A stretch of 64,000 bases of DNA from Polynucleobacter sp. es-EL-1. GTDB lineage: Bacteria > Pseudomonadota > Gammaproteobacteria > Burkholderiales > Burkholderiaceae. Position numbers and translations under genes: made by a program. Shown piece after piece: positions 1 through 9,224 of this stretch. The notes below the pieces were generated by a model. That model did no database searches and was not told where the DNA came from. It saw only the letters and a list, made by a program, of their open reading frames with translations. Numbering within the stretch: the stretch's first letter is position 1; each line of letters begins with the position of its first letter. Location: positions 310,001 through 374,000 of the forward strand of contig NZ_CP061310.1 of the NCBI RefSeq assembly GCF_018687975.1, written 5' to 3'.

Positions 1-48
1 CTTGAAGAGCTTTGGTCTTCTGGTAATGCCCCTTGGAAGACGTGGTAA
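1..48 (+). CDS. rfbF: Glucose-1-phosphate cytidylyltransferase, C-terminal end (partial)
   Basis: Frame 1 reads LEELWSSGNAPWKTW followed by TAA at 46-48. The ending ELW..G.APWK.W is characteristic of RfbF, which makes CDP-glucose from CTP and glucose-1-phosphate. Only 15 residues are inside the window. Its stop overlaps the ATG of rfbG by one base (TAATG), which is the usual rfbF-rfbG order and supports both calls. The rest of the gene lies upstream of the window. Confidence 0.8.
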   Translation, partial: LEELWSSGNAPWKTW

Positions 49-1127
49 TGAAAGCAGCGCATGTCGATCCCATTTTTTGGAAGGGCAAGAAAGTCTTTTT
101 AACGGGTCATACTGGATTTAAAGGTAGTTGGCTATCACTCTGGCTTGCCTCCATGGGTGCAAAGGCTACGGGTTATGCATTGGCGCCTAATACAACACCC
201 AACTTATTTGATGTATTGGCGATTGATTCTCTGATTGAGAAATCGAATATCGCAGATATTCGTGAATTAACTGTTTTGAAAAAAGCTATGTCAGAGGCGG
301 CGCCTGACGTAGTGATTCATATGGCAGCTCAGCCTTTGGTACGCTATTCCTACACCAATCCAGTCGAGACCTATGCCACAAATGTCATGGGCACTGTACA
401 TGTTTTAGAGAGTACACGAAGTATTGAGTCGGTGCGGTCTACGGTGATAGTAACTACAGACAAGTGCTATGAAAATAAAGAGTGGGTTTGGGGTTACCGC
501 GAGAATGAGCCCATGGGCGGGTTTGATCCTTATAGCAATAGCAAAGGCTGTGCAGAGTTAGTAACCTCAGCCTATCGCCAGTCTTATTTTTCAAGTCCCA
601 ATTCAACCAATAGGGTTGCCTCTGCTAGAGCGGGTAACGTGATCGGTGGTGGGGATTGGTCTGAAGATCGTTTAATTCCCGATGCCATTAAAGCGTTTGA
701 GGCAAACAAGCCTTTGATGATTCGAAATCCTTTGGCAACCCGTCCTTGGCAGCATGTTTTGGAACCCCTTTCGGGTTATTTGATTTTGGCCCAAGCGCTT
801 TATGAGCAAGGCTCGGACTTTGCATCGGGCTGGAATTTTGGACCACGGGATGAAGATAATCGCGTAGTGAAAGAAGTGGTTGATCTTCTAATTTCTGATT
901 GGGGCGAAACGGCTCGCTGGGAAAAAGAGGGCTCAGAGCAGCCATATGAAGCTAACCTCTTGAAGTTAGATTGCTCCAAAGCGCGTACGCATCTAGGGTG
1001 GATTCCCAAATGGAATCTAGAGACGGGCACAAGGAAAATTGTTGAGTGGCAAAAAGCCTTTCAAGCAAAAGAAAATATGCAAGAAGTTAGTCTTGCGCAG
1101 ATCAATGAATACCAAGCCAGTAAGTGA
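48..1127 (+). CDS. rfbG: CDP-glucose 4,6-dehydratase
   Basis: Extended short-chain dehydrogenase of about 359 residues, a normal length for RfbG. It should convert CDP-glucose to CDP-4-keto-6-deoxyglucose, the precursor of CDP-linked deoxysugars, in the cytosol. Seen: the GHTGFKGSWL nucleotide-binding loop that is diagnostic of this family, VTTDKCYENKEW around the catalytic region, and PYSNSKG (Tyr-x-x-x-Lys). The ATG at 48 overlaps the rfbF stop and has GGAAG about nine bases upstream; a TTG at 33 would also be in frame but lies inside rfbF. It overlaps the next gene by four bases, so translational coupling is likely. The partner rfbH (3-dehydrase), if present, is not inside the window. Confidence 0.92.
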   Translation: MKAAHVDPIFWKGKKVFLTGHTGFKGSWLSLWLASMGAKATGYALAPNTTPNLFDVLAIDSLIEKSNIADIRELTVLKKAMSEAAPDVVIHMAAQPLVRYSYTNPVETYATNVMGTVHVLESTRSIESVRSTVIVTTDKCYENKEWVWGYRENEPMGGFDPYSNSKGCAELVTSAYRQSYFSSPNSTNRVASARAGNVIGGGDWSEDRLIPDAIKAFEANKPLMIRNPLATRPWQHVLEPLSGYLILAQALYEQGSDFASGWNFGPRDEDNRVVKEVVDLLISDWGETARWEKEGSEQPYEANLLKLDCSKARTHLGWIPKWNLETGTRKIVEWQKAFQAKENMQEVSLAQINEYQASK

Positions 1128-2356
1128 AAAAATTAGAAATTATGATGCAGGCAAAATTTAGATGTAGGTATTGCGCTCAATCACTATCGAACTCAGTTGT
1201 ATCTTTAAAAAAGATGCCTTTGACAGATGACTTTATTTTGACTGACAAGCTTGATCGACCGGAATATTTGAATGATGTCGATATTTTTGAATGTCAGAAT
1301 TGCGGTCTAGTGCAAAATCCCACGGATTTTGATCACGAAGGCTACTACCAAGATTATCAATACAGCACCGGTCATTCGACTTTTGCAAAAAACTTCATGC
1401 ATAAGTATGCTCAGATTTTGATTGAGTGTTTTAAGGAAATTAATAAATGTGATCCAGAATCGGTCATTGAAGTTGGATCTGGAGACGGCGTTCAATTACA
1501 GCAATTTTTAAATTTAGGGGTGTCCCGAGTTTTGGGTATTGAGCCTAGCGATTACCTGGCCAAGATTGCAATTGATTCTGGGGTTCCTACCCAGGTTGAT
1601 TTATTTGGAAGGCATATCAAAGAAGAGATAGAAGAGCGATTTGATATCTGCCTTTCTTCCTATACTTTAGATCATGTACGAAATCCGGTTGAGTATCTTG
1701 AGACAACGCATGGAATGTTAAATGATGGCGGAATCATTGCCTTCGAAGTTCACAACTTAGAAAAAATCATTGAGCGAACTGAGTATTGCTTATTTGAGCA
1801 CGAACATACAATTTATATGACGCCAGCTGATGCTAGAAGATTTGTAGAGTGCCAGGGGTTTGAGGTGCTGACTATTGACCCTATACCTTCTGAAGAGGTC
1901 AGGGGTAATTCACTAATTCTGGTTGCTAAAAAGATCTCAAAAAATATTCAGCGTTATACGGCTCAATATTTTCATAATGTTCAGCTTGATACATTAAATG
2001 ATCGAATTATTGAGATGATTAATCGCCTTAATAAATGGGTTAATTCAATTCCTGCCAATGAGGATATTGTTGGATTTGGAGCGGGAGGTAGAGGTGTGAT
2101 GACCTTGGCCGCAATGGAAAATCCGCGCCGTTTTAGAGCTCTACTTGATTCCAATTATCAAAGTGGAAAATTTGTTGCTCCAAAAACACGTATACCGGTT
2201 GTAGGGCCTGATCAATGGCCTTCATTTGCATCTGCCTATTGTTTAGTTTTCTCTTTCGGATATTTCACCGAGATAAAAGAGCAGCTAATTAAAAATGGAT
2301 ATATGCCTGAAAAAATTATTTCACTGGCTGATTTTTTTCTAGAAGCGAAAAATTAA
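1124..2356 (+). CDS. SAM-dependent sugar C-methyltransferase-like protein
   Basis: A 410-residue protein with the three-part layout of NDP-hexose C-methyltransferases (TylC3/NovU type). It has an N-terminal putative zinc site (CRYC near residue 14 and CQNC near residue 61), a SAM fold with VIEVGSGDG and GIEPS, and a C-terminal domain with GFGAGGRGV. Family members add a methyl group to carbon 3 or 5 of a 4-keto-6-deoxy sugar. Placed directly after rfbG, it probably acts on the CDP-4-keto-6-deoxy sugar or a derivative (inference). The start is uncertain: GTG at 1124 overlaps the rfbG stop (GTGA), while ATG at 1142 or 1145 is possible and no clear ribosome site distinguishes them. Confidence 0.8.
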   Translation: MKKLEIMMQAKFRCRYCAQSLSNSVVSLKKMPLTDDFILTDKLDRPEYLNDVDIFECQNCGLVQNPTDFDHEGYYQDYQYSTGHSTFAKNFMHKYAQILIECFKEINKCDPESVIEVGSGDGVQLQQFLNLGVSRVLGIEPSDYLAKIAIDSGVPTQVDLFGRHIKEEIEERFDICLSSYTLDHVRNPVEYLETTHGMLNDGGIIAFEVHNLEKIIERTEYCLFEHEHTIYMTPADARRFVECQGFEVLTIDPIPSEEVRGNSLILVAKKISKNIQRYTAQYFHNVQLDTLNDRIIEMINRLNKWVNSIPANEDIVGFGAGGRGVMTLAAMENPRRFRALLDSNYQSGKFVAPKTRIPVVGPDQWPSFASAYCLVFSFGYFTEIKEQLIKNGYMPEKIISLADFFLEAKN

Positions 2357-2359
2357 TAG

Positions 2360-3280
2360 ATGAGAGTTTTTCTAACTGGTGCATCAGGTTTTGTTGGCTC
2401 ATTTTTTTTAAGAAATTTACTTTCTTCTAGTGAGTATGAGGTTTCCGTTCTATTACGCAAACCAAGGGACGCGTGGCGTATTCAAGATCTGCTGCCAAAA
2501 GTACAAGTTATTGTTGGCGAGTTAGATCGGTTGGAAATAATTGAGGCTGAGTTATTTGATTTTAGGCCTAATGCCTTCGTGCACTTGGCATGGAATGGAG
2601 TTTTAGGAGGTGATCGCAACAGCCCCTCTCAATGGCGTAATGTGATCTCAACCATGGAGCTGGTAGAGTTGGCAAATAGGTTAAGCGTGAACACTTTTAT
2701 AGGCCTAGGCTCTCAAGCTGAATATGGACCTTGCCAACATAAAATTGATGAATCTTGCCAAACTAAACCAACAACTTTGTACGGCGTCTCAAAATTGGCC
2801 GCGCAACTACTTAGCGAAAGATTGTGTGCGGAATATGGAATTCGCCATGCATGGCTTAGACTTTTTTCTTCATTTGGGCCAACAGATAACCCAGAATGGC
2901 TTATTCCATATTTAACTAAATGCTTGATAGAAAAAGAAAAGTCAAAGTTAACGGCGGCTGAGCAGATGTGGGATTATATTTATGTGGAGGATGTAGCGTC
3001 AGCAATACGATCGGTCTTGGATGCTGCGGATGCAGAAGGCGTATTTAATTTGGGGTCTGGAAAGGCTTACATGTTAAAAACTATCATAGAAAAAATTAGG
3101 GACTTGATAGACCCTAAATTACCGCTTGGATTTGGCGAAGTGCAATATCGGCCAGATCAGGTTATGCATCTTCAGGCAGATATTTCAAGGTTGAATAATG
3201 CTACTGGCTGGCTACCGAAATTTGAGTTAGATCAAGCTATTGAAGAAACAGTCGCATGGCACAAGAAGGGGGCTTCATGA
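2360..3280 (+). CDS. NAD(P)-dependent sugar epimerase/reductase (extended SDR)
   Basis: A 306-residue extended SDR with GASGFVGS at the N-terminus and LYGVSKLAAQ holding the catalytic Tyr and Lys. Such proteins in CDP-deoxysugar loci are 4-ketoreductases or epimerases (CDP-abequose or CDP-paratose synthase type). It probably finishes the sugar begun by RfbG and the methyltransferase (inference); substrate and stereochemistry cannot be read from sequence. It begins three bases after the methyltransferase stop and overlaps the next gene by four bases. Confidence 0.82.
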   Translation: MRVFLTGASGFVGSFFLRNLLSSSEYEVSVLLRKPRDAWRIQDLLPKVQVIVGELDRLEIIEAELFDFRPNAFVHLAWNGVLGGDRNSPSQWRNVISTMELVELANRLSVNTFIGLGSQAEYGPCQHKIDESCQTKPTTLYGVSKLAAQLLSERLCAEYGIRHAWLRLFSSFGPTDNPEWLIPYLTKCLIEKEKSKLTAAEQMWDYIYVEDVASAIRSVLDAADAEGVFNLGSGKAYMLKTIIEKIRDLIDPKLPLGFGEVQYRPDQVMHLQADISRLNNATGWLPKFELDQAIEETVAWHKKGAS

Positions 3281-4092
3281 GTAATGATGTTAATCAAATG
3301 GCTAGGAATATACGTATACATGTATTGAAAATGGTGCATCGCGCTAAAGCATCCCATATAGGATCTTGCTTTTCAATCGCCGATATTTTGGCTGTCCTAT
3401 ATGGTTCATTCATGCGAATTAAGCCAAGCAATCCAAAGTGGGAATGTCGGGATCGTTTTATATTAAGCAAAGGGCATGCTGCTGCTGCTGTTTATGCAAC
3501 TTTGGCGCTCAGAGACTTCTTTTCTATTGTTGAATTGGAAAATTATGGCAAAGATAACTCAATTCTAATGACGCATATCAACCATAAAGTTAGTGGCGTT
3601 GAATTTTCTACAGGATCTTTGGGTCATGGTTTGCCATTTGCAGTTGGGAAGGCGTTAGCGGCAAAAAAGAACTGTAAATCATGGCGCACTATTGCATTAT
3701 TGAGTGATGGTGAATTGGATGAGGGCAGTAACTGGGAGGCTTTTATGTTTGCAGCCCATCATCAATTAGATAATTTAATTGTAATTATTGATTACAACAA
3801 GCTACAGAGTCTTGCTACGGTAGCCAATACGCTTGGCCTCGAACCATTGGTTGGAAAACTAGAGTCTTTTGGATTTTTGGTCAGAGAGGTTAATGGTCAT
3901 GACTTGTCACAAATTGAAGCTGCATTGAATGCCACCCCCTGGAGGACTGGCAAACCATCCGTTCTGATTGCCCATACAACCAAGGGTAAAGGAGTTGGCT
4001 TTATGGAGAATAAAGTAGAGTGGCATTACAAGAGTCCAAATGATCAACAGCTTGCAGATGCACTGGCTGAAATTGAGGCTCATTATGCGTAA
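3277..4092 (+). CDS. Transketolase, N-terminal (thiamine diphosphate-binding) subunit
   Basis: A 271-residue protein covering only the pyrophosphate half of transketolase. Seen: H(I)GSCFSIADIL near the N-terminus, SKGHAAAAVYA, and the ThDP/Mg motif SDGELDEGSNWEAF through DYNKLQ. The ATG at 3277 overlaps the previous stop (ATGA) and follows AAGAAGGGGG, an excellent ribosome site; an in-frame ATG at 3256 lies inside the preceding gene and is less likely. With the next gene it forms a split transketolase as in archaea and some secondary-metabolite clusters. Its place in a sugar locus suggests ketol transfer to a nucleotide sugar or provision of a sugar precursor (inference). Confidence 0.88.
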   Translation: MSNDVNQMARNIRIHVLKMVHRAKASHIGSCFSIADILAVLYGSFMRIKPSNPKWECRDRFILSKGHAAAAVYATLALRDFFSIVELENYGKDNSILMTHINHKVSGVEFSTGSLGHGLPFAVGKALAAKKNCKSWRTIALLSDGELDEGSNWEAFMFAAHHQLDNLIVIIDYNKLQSLATVANTLGLEPLVGKLESFGFLVREVNGHDLSQIEAALNATPWRTGKPSVLIAHTTKGKGVGFMENKVEWHYKSPNDQQLADALAEIEAHYA

Positions 4093-4966
4093 TGCCTTCA
4101 TAGATGAGCTGTTGGTACAAGCCGAGATAAATAATAAAATTGCCCTAGTAGTGGGTGACCTTGGGTATTCTGTTGTGGAGTCATTTGCCGAAAGATTTCC
4201 AGAACGATTTATAAATGCGGGTGTTGCGGAGCAAAATATGATGGGCTTGGCTGCAGGTATGGCGTCTGAAGGCTATCACGTTTTTGTTTACTCAATTGCT
4301 AATTTCCCAACATTTAGATGTGCGGAACAAATTAGAAATGATGTTGCTTATCATAAGCTTCCCGTAACTGTTGTGGCAGTGGGTGGTGGATTGGGGTATG
4401 GAAACTTAGGTTACTCACATCATGCGATTCAAGACTATGCGCTGATTCGGGCAATGCCAAATATGCTCATTGCGGCGCCTGGTGATCCTATGGAGGTACG
4501 GTCCTGTTTGCGCTACTTGATTAAAAACCCTGGCCCATCATATTTAAGGTTGGGGAAATCGGGGGAGGTTAGTTACCACATTGCCCCACCGATAATTAAT
4601 CCAGGCGGCTGGGTGCAATTACGATCAGGTAGTAGCAATTGCGCGCTTTTAAGTACAGGCACGGCATTGCAAATATCCATGGAGTGGGCTGGTAGCCACA
4701 GGTATAAAAATCATTCCATCTATTCAATGCCTTTGTGGTCTATGTTTGATAAGCCAGCACAATATGACTTATTGATTAAGCATAAAGAGGTTATAACAAT
4801 CGAAGATCATTTGATTGATGGGGGATTTGGGTCGTGGTTTTTAGAGGCTTCTGCTTTGAACCAAAAGTTAGCTGGAATTGTTCGACCAGTAGCGTTAAGT
4901 CACAAGATATGTGGAAGAGTTGGGTCTCAATTAACCCTGCATCGCTTTGGGGGGCTTTGTCTTTAA
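4085..4966 (+). CDS. Transketolase, C-terminal (pyrimidine-binding) subunit
   Basis: A 293-residue protein matching the pyrimidine and C-terminal domains of transketolase. Seen: VVGDLG, then INAGVAEQNMMGLAAGMA, where the Glu is expected to contact the ThDP aminopyrimidine, then HHAIQDYALIRAMPNM and GPSYLRLGK. The ATG at 4085 overlaps the N-terminal subunit by eight bases; the in-frame ATG at 4040 lies deep in the other gene. The two genes are clearly a co-translated heterodimer. Housekeeping transketolase is a single chain of about 660 residues, so this pair is a dedicated paralogue. Its sugar acceptor is unknown. Confidence 0.88.
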   Translation: MRNAFIDELLVQAEINNKIALVVGDLGYSVVESFAERFPERFINAGVAEQNMMGLAAGMASEGYHVFVYSIANFPTFRCAEQIRNDVAYHKLPVTVVAVGGGLGYGNLGYSHHAIQDYALIRAMPNMLIAAPGDPMEVRSCLRYLIKNPGPSYLRLGKSGEVSYHIAPPIINPGGWVQLRSGSSNCALLSTGTALQISMEWAGSHRYKNHSIYSMPLWSMFDKPAQYDLLIKHKEVITIEDHLIDGGFGSWFLEASALNQKLAGIVRPVALSHKICGRVGSQLTLHRFGGLCL

Positions 4967-5059
4967 TTCTCTTCTCATTGAATCTCATAGATAAGCACAA
5001 AGAGTGGTAATAAATCTTTCAATTACTTTAGCAATAATAGGCCTAATTTAATTAAAGCC

Positions 5060-6388
5060 ATGCAATTACCTATGCGACGATATTTCTATCTTGACATTCA
5101 TATATTTAAATTAATCATTCAGCGTGGTTGGAATATTATTGCTGGAGCAATTACAGTGATATTAATTCCAATCTGGTTTACCGGAGTAGAGCAAGGATAT
5201 TACTTTACTTTTCTGAGTCTATTGGCATTACAGGCTTTTTTTGAAATGGGCTTCAGTACTGTCATAGGGCAATTTTTTGCGCATGAAGTTGCATTTTTAA
5301 AAAAAGATGGTGATGGTTTTTTATCGGGTGATAGAAGAACCATTAAACGCGTTCAAGCTTTGCTTATACTAGTTCATAAGTGGTATTTGACAGCATCATT
5401 ACTATTTTTCATTTTTATAGGTTCTTTTGGGGTTTTTTTCTTTCAAAGAGAATCTGGGTTATTTACTGTTGAATGGTTAAATATTTGGGTTTTTTTGGTA
5501 TTTATGGGTGCTGCAAATTTGTATATCAGCCCATATTTGGCAATTTTAGAGGCAGTTGGGTATGTAGGTGAAGTAGCACAGCTGCGCTTAATTCAAACTA
5601 TGATTGGGTATCCAATAATGTGGATACTTTTAACTATAAATTTTGGTCTAGGAGTGGTAGTTGTTGTGCCCACAATTAGTGCCTTCTTGGGTGGGTGCTT
5701 TATCTATAAGCGTGGCATAAATCTGAGACAAAATTTTGATAATAGGGATCTCGGAGAGCCTATCATTATCAGTTGGCGTCATGAAATTCTGCCGATGCAA
5801 TGGAAAATTGCTCTTAGCTGGATGGGGGGGTATCTAGCCTTTCAGGCAATAACACCAATCATCTTTATGCACCAAGGTGCAGTTGAGGCCGGGCGAGTGG
5901 GACTTGCATTTTCAATTTTTAATGCAATATCTCTAGTAGGAATGAGTTGGTCAACAGCAGCAATGCCACAGATGATTAAGTTGATTGCTCATAATAAGAG
6001 AGTAGAACTTATAAATTTATTTGATAGGGTTTTGAAAAGTTCAGAGATATTTATAATACTAATTTTAGGTGCTTTTTTAATTACCTTGCTGGCTTTGAAC
6101 TATTTTTCTGCATCTATAGTTGATCGACTTCCACGTTTCTCTATGCTTGTATGTATGGCGCTCGTAGCAGCAGTTAATAACTATATTTTTACAGCTGCAA
6201 ATTTTATGAGAGCTCATAAACAGGAGCCTATGTTGACTCTTTCGCTGGTTAGTGGGTTGATGATACTTGGGGCAATTTTCTATGCCTCTCAGTATAGTGT
6301 TGGAATAACAATCGCTGCATATACTGGAATTATTATTGGGATAAGTTTTCCGTGGACAGCCCTACTTCTGAAAAATTTTAAAAAATGA
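5060..6388 (+). CDS. Wzx-like polysaccharide flippase (multi-pass membrane protein)
   Basis: A 442-residue protein made almost wholly of hydrophobic segments (about twelve), with short charged loops near residues 85-100 and 225-240. Its position between nucleotide-sugar genes and glycosyltransferases fits an O-unit flippase of the MOP/Wzx superfamily, which moves lipid-linked oligosaccharides across the inner membrane. The assignment rests on topology and context because Wzx proteins are poorly conserved. The ATG at 5060 is the first plausible start after a 93-base gap; no strong ribosome site is visible. It overlaps the GT2 gene by four bases. Confidence 0.72.
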   Translation: MQLPMRRYFYLDIHIFKLIIQRGWNIIAGAITVILIPIWFTGVEQGYYFTFLSLLALQAFFEMGFSTVIGQFFAHEVAFLKKDGDGFLSGDRRTIKRVQALLILVHKWYLTASLLFFIFIGSFGVFFFQRESGLFTVEWLNIWVFLVFMGAANLYISPYLAILEAVGYVGEVAQLRLIQTMIGYPIMWILLTINFGLGVVVVVPTISAFLGGCFIYKRGINLRQNFDNRDLGEPIIISWRHEILPMQWKIALSWMGGYLAFQAITPIIFMHQGAVEAGRVGLAFSIFNAISLVGMSWSTAAMPQMIKLIAHNKRVELINLFDRVLKSSEIFIILILGAFLITLLALNYFSASIVDRLPRFSMLVCMALVAAVNNYIFTAANFMRAHKQEPMLTLSLVSGLMILGAIFYASQYSVGITIAAYTGIIIGISFPWTALLLKNFKK

Positions 6389-7398
6389 AAAAAATATTAT
6401 GTATTGGAATACCAACTTTTAATCGAGCCCATTATTTAAAAAGAGCGCTTTCTTCAATAGAAAAACAATTGAACTCAACATGCTCAATCGTGGTTAATGT
6501 ATTTGACAATAATTCAACAGACAATACACAAGAAGTTGTAATGGAGTTTGTGAATAAGTATAGAAATATCTTTAATTACTATAAAAACCCTGAGAATATT
6601 GGCCCTGATTTAAATGTTGCTCAAGCCTATCTCAAGTCTAGCGCTAAATATACTTTAGTATTCGGTGATGATGATGTCTTTTTAGATGGGTCTATACAGT
6701 TAATAATAGATAAGCTTTCGAGAGACGAAAATTACGGTTTGATATTTTTAAATTTCTACGGATTTAAAAATAGTTATACTAAAAAAAAGCCAATCATTCA
6801 GTATTTTGCTAAAAAACAATACCATGAGATACGCGATAGCTCAGCCCTATTGCGATTAATTGGAATAAACGCAGGATTTTGTTCAGCCTGCATAGTTAAT
6901 AGCGAAGCAATTAATGAAAAAGATTTAATGGAAAATATAGGATCATACTTTAACCACCTTTATCCAATAATAAAGTCTTCTCAATTAGGTCTAAATAATT
7001 TGTATTTCACAAGATATATGATAGCGCAGCAGGAAGGAAACTCAGGTAATTACGATTATTTCAAAGTTTTCGCAGATAGATTTTATAAAATTTATATTGA
7101 ACTTGTAAAATTCGATCCGATAAGCAAAAGATTTATTGAAAACGAAATCATTATAAAAGTACTTCCCTCTGCAATTATTTTTGCGAGAACTAAGAAATAT
7201 ATTGGCTACAACATAAATTCGATTAATTGTGTGGGTGATAATTTTGGACATCGACACATATACTGGATTTTTATTTATCCATTAATAGTTTTACCAGAAA
7301 TTGTTGCAAAATATTTACGAATCCTAATCTTAATAGTTAGCATATTATATTTTAATTTAGAAAAATACATGATTCTAAGGTGTATTAAAAAGGTATAG
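6385..7398 (+). CDS. Glycosyltransferase family 2
   Basis: A 337-residue GT-A fold enzyme. Seen: GIPTFNRAHYLKRAL at the N-terminus, DNNSTDNT, and FGDDDVF with the metal-binding acidic motif near residue 93. It probably adds one sugar to the growing lipid-linked repeat unit on the cytoplasmic face (inference). The ATG overlaps the flippase stop (ATGA). The C-terminus carries a hydrophobic stretch that may bind the membrane. This gene and the next two are visibly richer in A and T than the genes before 5000, common for laterally exchanged O-antigen genes. Confidence 0.85.
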   Translation: MKKILCIGIPTFNRAHYLKRALSSIEKQLNSTCSIVVNVFDNNSTDNTQEVVMEFVNKYRNIFNYYKNPENIGPDLNVAQAYLKSSAKYTLVFGDDDVFLDGSIQLIIDKLSRDENYGLIFLNFYGFKNSYTKKKPIIQYFAKKQYHEIRDSSALLRLIGINAGFCSACIVNSEAINEKDLMENIGSYFNHLYPIIKSSQLGLNNLYFTRYMIAQQEGNSGNYDYFKVFADRFYKIYIELVKFDPISKRFIENEIIIKVLPSAIIFARTKKYIGYNINSINCVGDNFGHRHIYWIFIYPLIVLPEIVAKYLRILILIVSILYFNLEKYMILRCIKKV

Positions 7399-7421
7399 AA
7401 TTATTTATTTTAATAAATATT

Positions 7422-8495
7422 ATGAAAATTGCAATTGATATATCTATTACAGATAAGACTAAAACTGGAACATCAATTTATGTTCTTGAGCTTATAAAAG
7501 CACTCAAAAAAGATCTACCACAAAATATAGAATTAATATATCTAAGAGGACCAAAATCCATTAAACACAAAAATATAATTACACAAATATTAAATGTACT
7601 AATACAGGTCTATTGGTTAAATATTAAAATCCCATTAAAAGTTTATAGTCAAAAAATTGATTTAGTTCATTTTCCGGCAAATATAGTACCTTTTTTTCGA
7701 TTTTGCAAAACTGTAGTAACAATTCATGATGCAAATTTTATGAGAGAGCCTGAAACATATAATAAATTATGGAGTAAATATGGTTTAATTCAGTATATAA
7801 ACTCATCAAAGATTGCAAACAGAGTAATTACGATATCTGAATTTTCAAAGAAGGATATAGTCAAATATTTTCATGCTAAAGAAGATAATATTTCAGTAAT
7901 TTACCATGGCTGCAGAAGCTTGCCTATAAATAATGATGTGTATGAAAATAATTTTGGTAAATACGTTTTATTTGTTGGCGGCGCTTTTCCCAGTAAGAAC
8001 CTACCACGATTAATAGGCGCATTTTCTAAAACCTCTGAATTAAATTTAGTAATTACTGGTGGAGAAGGATCTGATATAGATAATGTAAAAAATTTAGCTA
8101 GTCAACTAAATATGAAAAGAAAGCGTGTATTTATATTGGGATTTGTATCAGATCAAGTGTTAGATCAATTATATAGAAATGCTCATATGTTTATATTCCC
8201 TTCTTTAACTGAAGGCTTTGGATTTCCACCACTGGAGGCAATGAGATACGGTATACCTGTCACCTCATCTAATTCTGGGTCCTTGCCAGAGATATTGGGC
8301 AAGGCTGCATATTTCTTTAATCCATTGCACGAAGATGAGATATCTGAATCAATCAACATAGTTAGTGGCGATGATAAGCTCCGTAAAAAATTGATTGAAG
8401 AGGGGTATGAGAGAGTTAAGAAGTACTCCTGGAAAAATTGTGCAAAACTCCATCTAAATGAATATATAAAAGTTTTTAATAATGATTTTAAATAG
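7422..8495 (+). CDS. Glycosyltransferase family 4 (group 1)
   Basis: A 357-residue GT-B enzyme. Seen: TGTSIYVLELI at the donor/acceptor N-domain, TVVTIHDANF, and the GT4 donor-site signature SLTEGFGFPPLEAM followed by SSNSGSLPEILG. Such enzymes (mannosyl-, rhamnosyl- and related transferases) use nucleotide sugars with retention. The donor cannot be inferred. It begins 23 bases after the GT2 gene and overlaps the FkbM gene by 14 bases. Base composition is very AT-rich. Confidence 0.87.
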   Translation: MKIAIDISITDKTKTGTSIYVLELIKALKKDLPQNIELIYLRGPKSIKHKNIITQILNVLIQVYWLNIKIPLKVYSQKIDLVHFPANIVPFFRFCKTVVTIHDANFMREPETYNKLWSKYGLIQYINSSKIANRVITISEFSKKDIVKYFHAKEDNISVIYHGCRSLPINNDVYENNFGKYVLFVGGAFPSKNLPRLIGAFSKTSELNLVITGGEGSDIDNVKNLASQLNMKRKRVFILGFVSDQVLDQLYRNAHMFIFPSLTEGFGFPPLEAMRYGIPVTSSNSGSLPEILGKAAYFFNPLHEDEISESINIVSGDDKLRKKLIEEGYERVKKYSWKNCAKLHLNEYIKVFNNDFK

Positions 8496-9216
8496 AAAAA
8501 TAATTTTCAAATATATACCAAGAAAATATATATTACCTCTATATTATTGGTATTTGAAATATACAAATAGATTAGATAAAGAGTTGAAACATATTTCAAA
8601 TCTTATAAAAGATGCACGTGTTGCGATTGATGTTGGTGCTAATCGCGGAGTTTATGCTTTTCATCTTTCGAAAATTTTCAATGAGGTGATTGTCTTTGAG
8701 CCTCAAAAGTGGTGTATAGATATAATTAAAGATGCAGAAATTAAAAATATTAAGTTGTTTAATTATGGCTTATCTAATACAGTTGGTATGACTAAAATAT
8801 ATACTCCACTTGATCCGAATAAAATGCCAATAGATGCATTTGCTTCATTAAGACCCATAGAAAACTCTATAGAAAATATCATTCCTATTAATAGATTAGA
8901 TTATTATGATTTTTCAAATGTTGATTTTATAAAGATTGATGTTGAAGGGCATGAGTATGAGGTCCTTGAGGGCGCAATTGAAACTTTAAAAAGGAATAAA
9001 CCTTTATTGCTAGTAGAAATCGAGCAAAGGCATCAGACGAGAAATATTATTGAGGTTTTTAATTTTTTATCATCGATTGGATATTCTGGATATTGGCTTA
9101 ATAATTTAAAACTAATATCAATAAAAAATTTTTCTGTTGAAAATAATCAAACACCATTTTTAAATAATGTTAATAACTCATCATATATTAATAATTTCTT
9201 TTTCTTACCTATATAA
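8482..9216 (+). CDS. FkbM family methyltransferase
   Basis: A 244-residue SAM-dependent methyltransferase. Seen: AIDVGANRGVYAFHLSK (SAM loop), VFEPQ at the second strand, and FIKIDVEGHEYEVLEGA, the FkbM hallmark. FkbM proteins in polysaccharide loci O-methylate sugar hydroxyls, often at the chain end or on a repeat-unit residue. That makes an O-methylated glycan likely (inference). It overlaps the preceding GT4 gene by 14 bases and ends eight bases before the next gene. Strong AT bias is shared with its neighbours. Confidence 0.85.
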   Translation: MILNRKIIFKYIPRKYILPLYYWYLKYTNRLDKELKHISNLIKDARVAIDVGANRGVYAFHLSKIFNEVIVFEPQKWCIDIIKDAEIKNIKLFNYGLSNTVGMTKIYTPLDPNKMPIDAFASLRPIENSIENIIPINRLDYYDFSNVDFIKIDVEGHEYEVLEGAIETLKRNKPLLLVEIEQRHQTRNIIEVFNFLSSIGYSGYWLNNLKLISIKNFSVENNQTPFLNNVNNSSYINNFFFLPI

Positions 9217-9224
9217 ACTCCTGC

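Noticed and set aside
688..1030. Minus-strand open frames inside rfbG
   Set aside because: No ribosome site, no recognisable domain, and they lie wholly within a well-supported gene; they are frame shadows.
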